From assembly GCF_040730185.1 (NCBI RefSeq), contig NZ_CP160402.1, positions 6,076,001 through 6,140,000 on the forward strand: a stretch of 64,000 nucleotides of DNA. The letters run 5' to 3'. The translations under genes and the position numbers were made by a program. Source of the stretch: Streptomyces sp. Je 1-332 (lineage in GTDB: Bacteria; Actinomycetota; Actinomycetes; Streptomycetales; Streptomycetaceae). Below the pieces are notes generated by a model. It searched no databases. It worked only from the letters and a program-made list of their open reading frames with translations, and was not told the DNA's origin. Shown here one piece after another: positions 43,216 to 51,581 of the stretch. How positions within the stretch are numbered: the first letter of the stretch is position 1; each line of letters starts with the position of its first letter.

Positions 43216-44463
43216 TCACCACGCGACGGGAAGCGAACTGATGCCGTGCACCAACATCCCTTCCGGCCTGCGCAGTGCACCGACGGGTACGGCGAGGCGC
43301 AGAGTCGGGAAGCGCCGGATCAGGGAGCCGATCGCGATCTGCAGCTCGGCGCGGGCGAGCCCGGAGCCGATGCAGTAGTGCGGACCGTGGCTGAAGGCGA
43401 AGTGCGGGTTGACCGGACGGTCGAAGTCCGGCTCGTCCGGGCTCTCGAACTGGGCGGCGTCCCGGTTGGCCGAACTGAGGCTCGCGAGGACCGCGCTGCC
43501 CTTCGGCACCGTCCGGCCGGTGCTGAGTTCCACGTCGTCGAGCGTGATGCGCAGCAGCGCCTCGTCGCCCGGCGGGTGCAGACGCAGCAGCTCCTCGACC
43601 GCGTTGCCGATCAACTCCGGGTCCTTGCGCAGCCGTTCCAGGTGCTCGGGATGGGTGAGCAGCGATACCACGCTGTTGGCGATCTGGTTGACGGTGGTCT
43701 CGTGCCCGGCCACCAGCAGGCTGATCCCGAGGAAGATCAGCTCTTCCTCGGAGAGCCGGTCGCCGTCCTCGTCGTGGATGGAGACCAGCGCGGAGAGCAG
43801 ATCGTCGCCCGCGTGCTGCCGCTTGGCGGCGACGAGTTGGGCCAGATAGTCGCGCAGCGCGATCTGCGAGGCCAGCATCTCCTCCTTCGTCACCGACGTG
43901 GTGGCCAGGAAGACACGCGACCAGGCGGCGAACTTCTCCCGGTCGTCGAACGGCACGCCGAGCAGCTCGCAGATGACGGTCACGGGCAGTTGGAAGGCGA
44001 GGGCAGGCACCAGGTCGACCGGCGGCTCCTTCTGCTCCATCGCGTCCAAGAGCGCGTCCGTGTGCTCCTGGATCCGCGGCCGCAGCCCCGCCACCCGTCG
44101 CGCGGTGAACTCGCGCGAGACCAGCTTGCGTACCCGGGTGTGCTCGGGCGGGTCCATGTTGAGCAGGCTCTTGAAGTTCTGCGGCGCGGCGGCGAGCCGC
44201 GGAGCGCCCGGTTCCAGCGTGGCGGCCCTGCTGAAGCGGGCGTCGGAGAGCGCGGTGCGGACGTCCTCGTAACGGGTGAGGAGAAAGGCGTTGTCGCCGC
44301 TGGGCATGCGGACCCTCGCGACCGGGTCCTCCTCGCGCAGCCTTGCGTACATCGGGCACTGCTGGAGGCCGGGCGCGCGCTCGAACGGGTAGGGGAGCGC
44401 CTCGTCCGCTGCCTGCGGCGCGGACTCGGGCGCCCTGTCGGGCGCTTCGGGGCTCACGGCCAT
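43216..44463 (-). CDS. Cytochrome P450 (copy B)
   Basis: 415 aa. I-helix VAGHETTVNQIA, K-helix EELLRLHPP, heme loop FSHGPHYCIGSGLAR with the ligand Cys. Long stretches are shared with P450 copy A (PPEHTRVRKLVSREFTARR). It lies between the two FAD monooxygenases, 57 nt after the upstream one, in a unit that starts at SARP box 7. A three-enzyme oxidative tailoring cassette is the simplest reading. Confidence 0.92.
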   Translation of the reverse strand: MAVSPEAPDRAPESAPQAADEALPYPFERAPGLQQCPMYARLREEDPVARVRMPSGDNAFLLTRYEDVRTALSDARFSRAATLEPGAPRLAAAPQNFKSLLNMDPPEHTRVRKLVSREFTARRVAGLRPRIQEHTDALLDAMEQKEPPVDLVPALAFQLPVTVICELLGVPFDDREKFAAWSRVFLATTSVTKEEMLASQIALRDYLAQLVAAKRQHAGDDLLSALVSIHDEDGDRLSEEELIFLGISLLVAGHETTVNQIANSVVSLLTHPEHLERLRKDPELIGNAVEELLRLHPPGDEALLRITLDDVELSTGRTVPKGSAVLASLSSANRDAAQFESPDEPDFDRPVNPHFAFSHGPHYCIGSGLARAELQIAIGSLIRRFPTLRLAVPVGALRRPEGMLVHGISSLPVAW

Positions 44464-44520
44464 GGTGATGTCCTCTTCCGGATCGGTGTCGGTGGCGTAC
44501 GCGGTACGGGGGAAGGGCGG

Positions 44521-45783
44521 TTAGAGCCCGCTGGGCAGGGGCGCAATGTCGAGCGGCCGGGTCCGTTCCGCCTCCTGGAGCGGGTAGTAGATGCGGGCGA
44601 AGATCCTGCCCTTCGCCCTGGTGCTGGAGCCGACCGTGCGATAGACGGTTCGGCGCAACGCGCGGGAGAGCCGGCCGGAGAGCGCGAAGGCACGCTCCTG
44701 GCGCAGCTGCAGCGTGCGGGCGACGGCCACGGAGGCCTCACGCTCCTGTTGGAAGCGCTTCGTCGCCGCGTCCAGAGCGGCGTGCGGCGTGCCCGCTCCG
44801 CTGTGCGCGAGCGCTTCGGAGGCGAGCCTGGCCAGGACCACCGCATCGGTGATCGCGTGGTTGACGCCCTGGCCGAGCACGGGCGTGAGGGTGTGCGCGG
44901 CGTCCCCCAGCAACGCGAGACCGGGGCAGGACCACCGGGGGACCACCGTGGTGAAGATGTCCAGCATCGAGGTGTCCGACCACTTGGTGACCGCCTCGCG
45001 CACGCCCGTGGCGATCTCGGGCGCCAGCTCGTCGATCCGGGCGTGCAGGGCGGAGATGCCCTCCTTGCGCATGTCGCGCAGGCCGCCCTTGGGGATGTTG
45101 AAGCCGACCCGGACCAGATCGGGCACCGTCGGGATGAACAGGCCGTGCCGGTCGCCGACGATCCGCACCCGGTAGGTGTGGCCGTCCCAGGCCGCGGGCC
45201 TCGGCACCTTGAACCAGACGAAGTCCCGCTCGAGCGGCGTCTTCTCGTACGGGAGCCCGGACATCTCACGGACCTTGCTGAAGCGCCCGTCGGCCCCGAC
45301 GGTGAGCGCCGCGTGCACCTCGAAGGGGCCGTCGTGACCCGTGCAGCGCACCCCGGTCACCCGCCCGTCCGCGTCGTGCAGCAGACCGGTGGCGGCGGCC
45401 CTGCGCACCAGCTCGAACCCGGGGAGCGCCGATGCCTCCTCGGTCAGGGCGGTCAGGAGCGGTGGCTGGGGCAGCTCCATGGGGTAGGGGGAGGGCTGGT
45501 CGAAGGCGGAGAAGTCGGCGGAGAGTACGGTGCGTCCGTTCTCCGTGATCTCCATGTGGCGGGTCTCGAGGGTCTGGTCACGGACCTTGTCCAGGACTCC
45601 CATCCGCTCGAGCAGCCAGACCGAGTCGGGCGAGATCGACTCGCCGCGGAAGGAGCGGTCGAAGCGCGCGCTCTGCTCCACCACCGTCACCGGGACGGAC
45701 CTTCGTGCCAGTTCGAGCGCGAGGGTGAGCCCGGCGGGGCCGCCGCCCACCACACAGACCTGCGTCCGATGAGCCGCTGCCAT
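44521..45783 (-). CDS. FAD-dependent monooxygenase (PHBH fold), copy B
   Basis: 420 aa. VCVVGGGPAGLTLALELARR, GADGRFSKVREMSG, LLGDAAHTLTPVLGQGVNHAI. FRGESISPDSVWL and FNIPKGG are shared with copy A, marking a subfamily of geranylgeranyl-reductase/PHBH-like hydroxylases. It is the first gene of the minus-strand unit; the transcript starts near SARP box 7. Its C-terminus (PLQEAERTRPLDIAPLP) is probably the original end of the family, by contrast with copy A. Confidence 0.87.
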   Translation of the reverse strand: MAAAHRTQVCVVGGGPAGLTLALELARRSVPVTVVEQSARFDRSFRGESISPDSVWLLERMGVLDKVRDQTLETRHMEITENGRTVLSADFSAFDQPSPYPMELPQPPLLTALTEEASALPGFELVRRAAATGLLHDADGRVTGVRCTGHDGPFEVHAALTVGADGRFSKVREMSGLPYEKTPLERDFVWFKVPRPAAWDGHTYRVRIVGDRHGLFIPTVPDLVRVGFNIPKGGLRDMRKEGISALHARIDELAPEIATGVREAVTKWSDTSMLDIFTTVVPRWSCPGLALLGDAAHTLTPVLGQGVNHAITDAVVLARLASEALAHSGAGTPHAALDAATKRFQQEREASVAVARTLQLRQERAFALSGRLSRALRRTVYRTVGSSTRAKGRIFARIYYPLQEAERTRPLDIAPLPSGL

Positions 45784-45818
45784 CTCTGTGCCTCTCCACG
45801 GAACGGTTGGTCCCGGCG

Positions 45819-45850
45819 AGCATCGGCGTGCGGACTAAAGCTCGGCTTGC
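45819..45850 (-). promoter_or_regulatory. SARP box 7: promoter of FAD-P450-FAD unit
   Basis: Minus-strand heptamers GCAAGCC and TTTAGTC (11-bp period), 8 bp, GATGCT as -10, 36 bp before ATG 45783. Confidence 0.65.
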
Positions 45851-45867
45851 GGGCGGTGCCACCTCAC

Positions 45868-45899
45868 ACAAGGCGTACTTAAGGACCTGGCACGACGCT
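45868..45899 (+). promoter_or_regulatory. SARP box 8: promoter of hemerythrin-like gene
   Basis: Heptamers ACAAGGC and TTAAGGA (11-bp period), 8 bp, GACGCT as -10, 27 bp before ATG 45926. Weaker heptamers (AGG instead of AGC), but the same spacing. Confidence 0.5.
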
Positions 45900-45925
45900 C
45901 GGCACCGCACTACCCAGGAGGGCTG

Positions 45926-46627
45926 ATGAGAGCAGCGGACACAGCAGGGCCGGCGGGAGAGGCGAACACGGCCGCCCGTGCGCGGAACGCGCCGGACACC
46001 GACGAGATGGAGCTCGTCCACTCCCTCTTCCGACGGGAGTACACGGCCGCCGTTTCGCTGGTACGCGGTGTCGGCGCGGGAGACACCGGGCGCAGCGGGA
46101 CCGTCGCCGGCCATCTCGCGGCGCTCGGCGGCATGCTGGAGGAGCACCACCTGGCGGAGGACGAGCTGGTCTGGCCGCGCCTCGCCGACGACCCCGCCGT
46201 CGACGCGCTGGTGCTGCGGCGCATGGAGCAGCAGCACGAGCGGATCGCCGAGGTGCTGCAGCGGCTCCAGGAGGCGCTGCCCCGATGGCGCGAGCGCGCG
46301 GAGCCGGCGCGGCGAGACGCCGTCGCGGACGCCTGCGCCGCTCTCGTACCCGTCCTCGGGGAACACTTCGCCGACGAGGAGACGCACATCCTGCCCCTGG
46401 TCCCGGGGCGGTTCACCGCCGAGCAGTGGGCGCTCCTGAGCGAGCGCGGCCGGGCGGCTGTGCCGAAGGCACACCGGCTCTACATGCTCGGGGCCCTGTC
46501 CGCCGCGGCCGGCCCCGACGGGCAGGAGCAGTTCCTCGGCCGGCTGCCCGGCCCGGTGCGGCTGTTGTGGCGTGTGGCCGGGCGGCGGCTGCACCGCAGC
46601 GCGACGGCCCGTCTGCACGGCGCCTGA
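45926..46627 (+). CDS. Hemerythrin-like (HHE) di-iron protein
   Basis: 233 aa from ATG 45926 behind GGAGG. The di-iron ligand pattern is visible: His in ELVHSLF, HHLAEDE (HxxxE), His in MEQQHERI, and EHFADEETH (HxxxE). An extra C-terminal region of about 70 residues follows (LGRLPGPVRLLWRVAGRRL). HHE proteins bind oxygen, NO or iron. In an oxygenase-rich cluster it may buffer O2/NO or act as a di-iron oxidase; neither is shown by sequence. It stands alone in its unit. Confidence 0.8.
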   Translation: MRAADTAGPAGEANTAARARNAPDTDEMELVHSLFRREYTAAVSLVRGVGAGDTGRSGTVAGHLAALGGMLEEHHLAEDELVWPRLADDPAVDALVLRRMEQQHERIAEVLQRLQEALPRWRERAEPARRDAVADACAALVPVLGEHFADEETHILPLVPGRFTAEQWALLSERGRAAVPKAHRLYMLGALSAAAGPDGQEQFLGRLPGPVRLLWRVAGRRLHRSATARLHGA

Positions 46628-46656
46628 GCGCCGGCGCCCGAGCACCACCACAGACT

Positions 46657-46695
46657 GCCTGCCGTGCGCTCATTCCCCCGGAGCGCGCGGCAGGC
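46657..46695. terminator. Hairpin between convergent hemerythrin and SRPBCC genes
   Basis: 15-bp arms (46657-46671 and 46681-46695, one mismatch) around CATTCCCCC-like loop bases. An outer GAGCAC/GTGCTC pair extends it. Confidence 0.7.
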
Positions 46696-46707
46696 TCTTG
46701 TGTGTGC

Positions 46708-47157
46708 TCAGCCGGTGCGCACGCTCCTCGAACGGGACTCCACCCGCTGCTTGAGCGCTTCGTTCAGCGCCGCGAAACCACGCTCCGAGTCGGAGATGAC
46801 GGACCCGGTGAAAGGCACGAGGGCTCCGCTGAACCGCTCGGACTGCACCACCCGGGTTCCGCCGGCGACCGCTGTCAGCTCGAAGCTGTGCTCACCGTCG
46901 AAGATGCCGGGCACCCCGAACCGGCCGCGCCAGCGCAGCAGTTGCCCTGGTTCGCTCACCAGGACGGTGGGCCGGAAGGTCATCTCCCTGCCCGACGGCA
47001 GGCGGAACCGCAGCGAAAGACGGGCGCCGGGCGATGCCGTTCCCCCGGCCTCCACGAGAAAAGGGTTCCATTCCTTGAACGCGGAGAAATCAGAAAGCAC
47101 GGCCCATACTTGTGCGGGATCGGCGTCGATCTCTATCGAGGCGGAAATGCGGCGCAT
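46708..47157 (-). CDS. Cytosolic SRPBCC protein
   Basis: 149 aa from ATG 47157 (AAGGAG upstream). Helix-grip fold protein: ISASIEIDADPAQVWAVLSDFSAFKEWNPFL, RPTVLVSEPGQLLRWRGRFGVPG, and a C-terminal helix FAALNEALKQRV. Same domain as the membrane-anchored protein at 41304. Probably binds a hydrophobic acyl or aromatic intermediate. No SARP box is seen in front of it, making it the exception besides the TetR unit. Confidence 0.72.
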   Translation of the reverse strand: MRRISASIEIDADPAQVWAVLSDFSAFKEWNPFLVEAGGTASPGARLSLRFRLPSGREMTFRPTVLVSEPGQLLRWRGRFGVPGIFDGEHSFELTAVAGGTRVVQSERFSGALVPFTGSVISDSERGFAALNEALKQRVESRSRSVRTG

Positions 47158-47265
47158 AGGTCTGGACTCCTTCGCCAGTGGCTTGTTTCCTTGAGGTGCT
47201 CGAAATGGCAATGCTAGCCGCGCGGCCGCCCGAGTTCACCGGCGTTGTAAGGGAATTCACGCCGC

Positions 47266-47297
47266 GCAAGCCACCCTTTAGCGAGACCCCGCAGAAT
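47266..47297 (+). promoter_or_regulatory. SARP box 9: promoter of the DXS-like gene
   Basis: Heptamers GCAAGCC and TTTAGCG (11-bp period), 8 bp, CAGAAT as -10. The expected transcript start is only about 13 nt before GTG 47317, which rules out the upstream ATG at 47296 (inside the -10). Confidence 0.7.
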
Positions 47298-47316
47298 GGT
47301 CCAATGGAGGCATGCT

Positions 47317-49113
47317 GTGAATACGCCGACAGAATTGCGGACGCCGCTTCTCGACGGCGTGTACGGCCCGTACGACATTCGTGCCCTGCAAGCCGAGCGG
47401 CTGCCCGGCCTCGCCCAGGAGATCAGGGAGTTCCTGGTGGACGCCGACTCCCGTGCATCCGGTTCGAGCAAAGGCCCGGGGCCGAACCGAGCCCCGGGGC
47501 CGGGCTCGGACCTGGGGGCGAGCTCGGACCTGGAGGCGAGCCTCGGCATGGTGGAGCTGACCATCGCCCTGCACCGCGTCTTCAACTCACCCCGCGACCC
47601 TCTGCTGTTCGACCGCGCCGACCAGAGTCACGTCCACGAAGTGCTCACCGGGCACCGGGACGCCACCGGGCGGCGCGCACGGACGGCCCTCTCCTGCGCC
47701 GACGGGATCGCCAGGTCCCTGCGGCTGTGCGGCGGCGCCGACCGGCACGTGGTCGCCGTCATCGACGGCGAGGCGCTCATCACCGGGGTCACCTGGGAGG
47801 CGCTCAACAGCATCGCGGCCACCGCGGACCTGCCGGTCGTCATCGTGGTCAACGACCGGGGCGGCCCGTCCCTCCCCGAGCGCGGCGGACTCGCCGAGCG
47901 CTTCCTGGACCTGGGCGAGAACGTCCTGCGCCGCACCCCGGTCGTCGGGCGCCCGCTCTTCGGAGCCCTGCACGGCGTCAAGCGCAGCCTGGGCGAACCA
48001 GCCGCTCCCCAGGGCCTTTTCGCGCACCTGGGCCTGACGTACACCGGCCCGGTCGACGGCCACAGCGTGCCCGAGCTTGAGGCGGCGCTGCGCGGGGCCA
48101 GGGACTCCGGTGGCCCGGCGATCGTGCACTGCGTGACCCGGGCGTGGACGCGCCTGCCCCAGGCCACCGGCGCGGACCCGGGCCACGAGGAGTCCTGGAT
48201 CTCGGTCTTCGGCGAGGAAATGGTCAAGGCCGGCGCGGACCGGCCCGAGGCCGTCGGTGTCACGGCGGGCACACCCCGCCCCGCCGGGCTCGGCCCGTTC
48301 GCCGAGGTCTGCCCCGAGCGGGTGCACGACGCGGGCGGCGCCGAACAGCACGCCGTCGCCTCGGCCGCGGGACTGGCCGCGGGCGGCCTCCACCCCGTCG
48401 TGGCGGTGGGCGCCTCCTTCCTGCACCGCGCTCTGGGCCAGGTCCTGACGGACGTCGCGGGGCCGATGCGGGGCGTGACGTTCGTGGTGGACGGGGCGGC
48501 ACGGACCGAAGGTGCGGGGGAGGGGCAGGGCGGCACGTCGGACCTCGCGCTGCCGCGTCTTGTCCCCGGCCTCCGGATCGCCGTACCGCGCGACGGCGCC
48601 CGGTTGCGGGCCCAGCTGCGCAGGGCCATCGACATCGACGACGCGCCCACGGCGATCCACTTGCCCCGGGGGCCCGTCGGGCCCGACATCGAGGCCGTGG
48701 GCCACGACCACGGCGTCGACGTGCTGCACCGGACCGCCGACGGCCCACGCGACGTACTCGTCGTCTCGGTGGGAGCGATGGCTCACATCAGTCTGGTGGC
48801 TGCCGGGCTCCTGGAGGCGCGCGGTGTGGGTGTGACCGTCGTGGACCCGGGCTGGGTCGAGCCCCTCGACCCGCGGGTCGCCGAACTCGCCCTGGCCCAC
48901 CGGCTCGTGGTCACCGTCGAGGAAGGCGGCCGGGCGGGCGGTGTCGGGGCGGGGCTCGCCGAGACCTTGAACGACGCCTCGGCCCGCGTACGCGTGCTGC
49001 GCCTCGCGAGCGGTACGGCGGAGCCCGGCCTGAGCGGGCCCGGCCTGGCGCAGGCCGTACTGACCGGGCCCGGCCTGGCGCAGGCCGTCCTGAGCGGGCT
49101 TCTTCAGGACTGA
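47317..49113 (+). CDS. DXS-like (1-deoxyxylulose-5-phosphate synthase family) protein with lost ThDP motifs
   Basis: 598 aa from GTG 47317 (GGAGG six bases upstream). It aligns over its whole length with actinobacterial DXS (LPGLAQEIREFLV, LGMVELTIALHRVFNSPRD, WEALNSIAA, GGLHPVVAVGASFL, VVDPGWVEPLDP). Active-site elements are altered: GHxGxNLG has become a Ser/Pro/Gly stretch (about residues 48-77); WDTGHQSYVHK reads FDRADQSHVHE; the GDG motif reads IDGEA; DRAGxxGxDGxxHxG reads DGAARTEGAGEGQGG. Only the AEQH Glu remains. It is shorter than normal DXS. It likely has no DXS activity and may be a scaffold or a repurposed enzyme. Single-gene unit. Confidence 0.85.
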   Translation: MNTPTELRTPLLDGVYGPYDIRALQAERLPGLAQEIREFLVDADSRASGSSKGPGPNRAPGPGSDLGASSDLEASLGMVELTIALHRVFNSPRDPLLFDRADQSHVHEVLTGHRDATGRRARTALSCADGIARSLRLCGGADRHVVAVIDGEALITGVTWEALNSIAATADLPVVIVVNDRGGPSLPERGGLAERFLDLGENVLRRTPVVGRPLFGALHGVKRSLGEPAAPQGLFAHLGLTYTGPVDGHSVPELEAALRGARDSGGPAIVHCVTRAWTRLPQATGADPGHEESWISVFGEEMVKAGADRPEAVGVTAGTPRPAGLGPFAEVCPERVHDAGGAEQHAVASAAGLAAGGLHPVVAVGASFLHRALGQVLTDVAGPMRGVTFVVDGAARTEGAGEGQGGTSDLALPRLVPGLRIAVPRDGARLRAQLRRAIDIDDAPTAIHLPRGPVGPDIEAVGHDHGVDVLHRTADGPRDVLVVSVGAMAHISLVAAGLLEARGVGVTVVDPGWVEPLDPRVAELALAHRLVVTVEEGGRAGGVGAGLAETLNDASARVRVLRLASGTAEPGLSGPGLAQAVLTGPGLAQAVLSGLLQD

Positions 49114-49136
49114 GGCGTCGCCGCGCTCCGACGGAT

Positions 49137-49168
49137 GCAACGGCCCCTTTAGCCGGCCCCTCCAAGGT
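49137..49168 (+). promoter_or_regulatory. SARP box 10: promoter of small DUF2568-like/FkbH unit
   Basis: Heptamers GCAACGG and TTTAGCC (11-bp period), 8 bp, CAAGGT as -10. The upstream heptamer is degenerate. Confidence 0.55.
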
Positions 49169-49203
49169 GGGGCCACCGGCAACAGCGGCTGAAGGGGAAC
49201 GCC

Positions 49204-49422
49204 ATGGACAGGGTGGACGCCTCCTTCGGCTACTGGGCGTGGGAGGTGCCCCCCGGGCGTCCCGCGCCCCTGCGGCTGCTGCTCGGACTCGCCGTGTTCC
49301 TCGGCGGCGCGGCGGCGCTCCACGCCGGGGGAGCCGATGGCCCCGCACTCGTGCTCACCGGCGTGCTCGTCGCCTACCACGCCGCCGCCCTCGACCACGT
49401 CGCATGGCTGCTGCGGCACTGA
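49204..49422 (+). CDS. 72-aa membrane protein, C-terminal half of a DUF2568/YrdB protein
   Basis: ATG 49204 behind AGGGGAA. After 20 polar residues (FGYWAWEVPPG), two helices follow: LRLLLGLAVFLGGAAALHAGG and ALVLTGVLVAYHAAALDHVAWLLR. These match the last two helices of the 127-aa DUF2568 protein at 19258 (LRLLLELAVFFGAVAALY, LITLVVYHILAYDRVWWLL). The first half of the family is missing, so it is either a truncated duplicate or a natural half-size form. It is co-transcribed with fkbH (57 nt gap). Confidence 0.65.
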   Translation: MDRVDASFGYWAWEVPPGRPAPLRLLLGLAVFLGGAAALHAGGADGPALVLTGVLVAYHAAALDHVAWLLRH

Positions 49423-49479
49423 CGCGCGGCCGTCCGGCCCCTGATAAGCGTGCCCCGCCACTGACAGGAGAAGAGAGAC

Positions 49480-51399
49480 GTGACGACAGCAGTGACGACC
49501 ACCGAGGCGGAGCGGGTCGGCCCCCTGGACAGGCTGCGCGCGCTGCACCGGGAGCGGCGCATCGCGGCTGAGTACCCGGCGGTGCCCGCACTCCTCGCCG
49601 AACTCGCGGCATCACCCACGGGGCTTGCGGACCTCACCCGCGCGGGCAGGCTGCTCGCCCGCGTCGAGCCGGACAGCGTCCGGGAACTGCACCCTGGCGC
49701 CGCACCGGCCACCGTCGCGATCACCGGACACGGCATGCTGGACGCCCTGCCCCCGGCCCTGACCGCCCAGTTCGCCCGGCACGGCATTCCACTGCGGACC
49801 ACCGACACGGAGTACGACTCCTGGCTGCGGGACCTTCAGGACACCGGAAGCCCGCTGTACGCACCCGGCACCGACATCGCCCTGTGCGTCCTCGACGCGC
49901 CGGTCGTCTTCGACGAACTCCCCCTGCCCTGGCGGGTGGAGGACCTGGCCGCGGCGCTCGATGCCAAGCTGGAACTGATCGCCGGACTGGTGGCCCGCTA
50001 CACCGAGCACGGCCCGGGAACCCTCGTGCTGAACACGCTGCCCCTCCTGAGCAGCCAGACCCACCAGCTGGTCGACCACCGCTCGCGCACCGAACTGTCC
50101 GTGCGCTGGCGCGAGTTCAACGCCGGACTGCTGCGGCTCGCCGCCGAGCACCCCCGGCTGCACGTCGTCGACCTCGACCCGCTGATCGCCGAATGCGGCC
50201 CCCTGCGCGACAGCCGGCTCGCCGCCTACGCCAAGGTGCACCTCGGCGAGGAACTGCTCGGCCGCTACGCCCGCGAGATCGGCCACCTGGCCAGGGCGTT
50301 GCGCGGCCGTGCCAAGAAGGTGCTCGTCGTGGACCTCGACAACACCCTGTGGGACGGCATCCTGGGCGACGACGGCGCCGATGGCATCGCGGCCGCCACG
50401 ACCTACCGCGGCGAGGCCTTCCGCACGTTCCAGCGCGCGGTCAAGCAGATCGGGGCGCAGGGCGTGCTGCTCGCCGTGTGCAGCAAGAACGACAAGGAGC
50501 CGGTGCTCGGCGTGTTGCGCGACCACCCCGACATGGTGCTGCGGGAGGCGGACTTCACCCGGGTCAACGCCAACTGGCAGCCGAAGGACGGCAATCTCCT
50601 GGACATCGCACAGCGGCTCAACCTCGGCGTGGACAGCTTCGTCTTCGCCGACGACTCGCCCTTCGAATGCGGTCTGGTGGCCGCGAGCCTGCCCGATGTC
50701 GCCGTGATCCGGCTCGACGAGGAGCCGGCGCTGCACGTGGAGCGGCTGCTCGCCGACGGCTGGTTCGACGTCCGTGAGCTGACGGCCGAGGACCGCACGC
50801 GAGCGGGCCAGTACCGCTCCGAGGCGGACCGGCAGGACCTCCAGGAGAGCGCGGGCTCGATGGAGGAGTACCTCAAGGCTCTGGACATCCGCGTGGAGGT
50901 GTCGCCCGTACGCGACCACGAGCTGGCCAGGATCGCCCAGATCACCCTGCGGACCAACCAGTTCAACCTCACCACGCAGCGTCTCCAGCAGGCGGACGTG
51001 GTGCGGCAGAAGGCGTCAGCCGGCCATCTGGTGCTTGCCGTGCGCTCCCGCGACCGCTTCGGCGACAACGGCGTCGTCGGGGCGCTGTTCGCGCACCGCA
51101 CCGCCGAGGGGCTGCGCATCGACAACATGCTGCTGAGCTGCCGGGTCTTCGCCCGCGGCATCGAGGAGGCGACGCTCGCCTCCCTGCTGACGCACGCCCG
51201 CGACTCCGGGGCGGCCGCCGTGCTGGCGAGTTACCGGCCGACCGCGAAGAACCACCGGGTCCGCGAGTTCTATCCCTCGCTCGGCTTCGAGACCACCGGG
51301 GAAAGCGCGGACGGCGCCAGGGAGTTCAGGCATTCGCTCACCGGACTGCCCGCGGTTCCCGCACATCTCACCCTCGACGTCACTTTCACCGACGCCTGA
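49480..51399 (+). CDS. FkbH-like glyceryl-ACP synthase
   Basis: 639 aa from GTG 49480 (AGGAGAAG upstream). The N-terminal approximately 260 residues form an SGNH-like region (GTLVLNTLPLL, VVDLDPLIAECG). The HAD phosphatase core follows with VLVVDLDNTLWDGILGDDG (DxDxT, about residues 280-300), AVCSKNDKEPV and FADDSPFECGLV. The C-terminal GNAT-like part ends FYPSLGFETTG. FkbH proteins take 1,3-bisphosphoglycerate and place D-glyceryl on an ACP, here most likely ACP4 at 61400. This is the entry of the C3 unit of tetronate rings (RK-682, agglomerin, spirotetronates) or of methoxymalonyl-ACP; the absence of methoxymalonate dehydrogenases favours tetronate. Confidence 0.9.
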   Translation: MTTAVTTTEAERVGPLDRLRALHRERRIAAEYPAVPALLAELAASPTGLADLTRAGRLLARVEPDSVRELHPGAAPATVAITGHGMLDALPPALTAQFARHGIPLRTTDTEYDSWLRDLQDTGSPLYAPGTDIALCVLDAPVVFDELPLPWRVEDLAAALDAKLELIAGLVARYTEHGPGTLVLNTLPLLSSQTHQLVDHRSRTELSVRWREFNAGLLRLAAEHPRLHVVDLDPLIAECGPLRDSRLAAYAKVHLGEELLGRYAREIGHLARALRGRAKKVLVVDLDNTLWDGILGDDGADGIAAATTYRGEAFRTFQRAVKQIGAQGVLLAVCSKNDKEPVLGVLRDHPDMVLREADFTRVNANWQPKDGNLLDIAQRLNLGVDSFVFADDSPFECGLVAASLPDVAVIRLDEEPALHVERLLADGWFDVRELTAEDRTRAGQYRSEADRQDLQESAGSMEEYLKALDIRVEVSPVRDHELARIAQITLRTNQFNLTTQRLQQADVVRQKASAGHLVLAVRSRDRFGDNGVVGALFAHRTAEGLRIDNMLLSCRVFARGIEEATLASLLTHARDSGAAAVLASYRPTAKNHRVREFYPSLGFETTGESADGAREFRHSLTGLPAVPAHLTLDVTFTDA

Positions 51400-51433
51400 T
51401 TCCGCTTCCCGGCATTCCTTCCCGGCACCCCTT

Positions 51434-51469
51434 CCTGGCGCCCGTCCCTATACCGGGGCGGGCGCCGGG
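51434..51469 (+). terminator. Terminator after fkbH
   Basis: 15-nt arms 51434-51448 and 51455-51469 pairing with two G-T wobbles around TATACC. It separates the fkbH unit from the FAAL2 operon. Confidence 0.65.
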
Positions 51470-51484
51470 CGCGTTCGGGCCCGC

Positions 51485-51516
51485 ACAAGCGCCGCCTTAG
51501 CGCCTCGACGGAGCAT
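51485..51516 (+). promoter_or_regulatory. SARP box 11: promoter of the FAAL2-to-PPTase operon
   Basis: Heptamers ACAAGCG and CTTAGCG (11-bp period), 8 bp, GAGCAT as -10, about 65 bp before TTG 51582. Confidence 0.65.
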
Positions 51517-51581
51517 CACGCTGTCCGAACAATCCTCGCCGGCGCCAAGCCAGCGGATCGTGGAGAGGTCAGGGAAAGAAG

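Noticed and set aside
42058..45882. Plus-strand open frame of 1274 codons opposite the FAD-P450-FAD unit
   Set aside because: Antisense shadow: no domain, no ribosome site, and the minus-strand genes have full catalytic motifs.
47296..47316. Upstream ATG (47296) as start of the DXS-like gene
   Set aside because: It lies inside the predicted -10 element of box 9 and has no ribosome site, whereas GTG 47317 has GGAGG six bases before it.
47158..47316. Possible SARP box in front of the SRPBCC gene at 46708-47157 (ACAAGCC followed by GCGAAGG)
   Set aside because: The second heptamer is out of register and the -10 would overlap the start codon.
49480..51399. FkbH as part of a methoxymalonyl-ACP route
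   Set aside because: That route needs two dehydrogenases and an O-methyltransferase near FkbH; instead a KASIII-like enzyme, E2-type acyltransferase and hydrolase are present. It could reopen if such genes lie just beyond the right edge.
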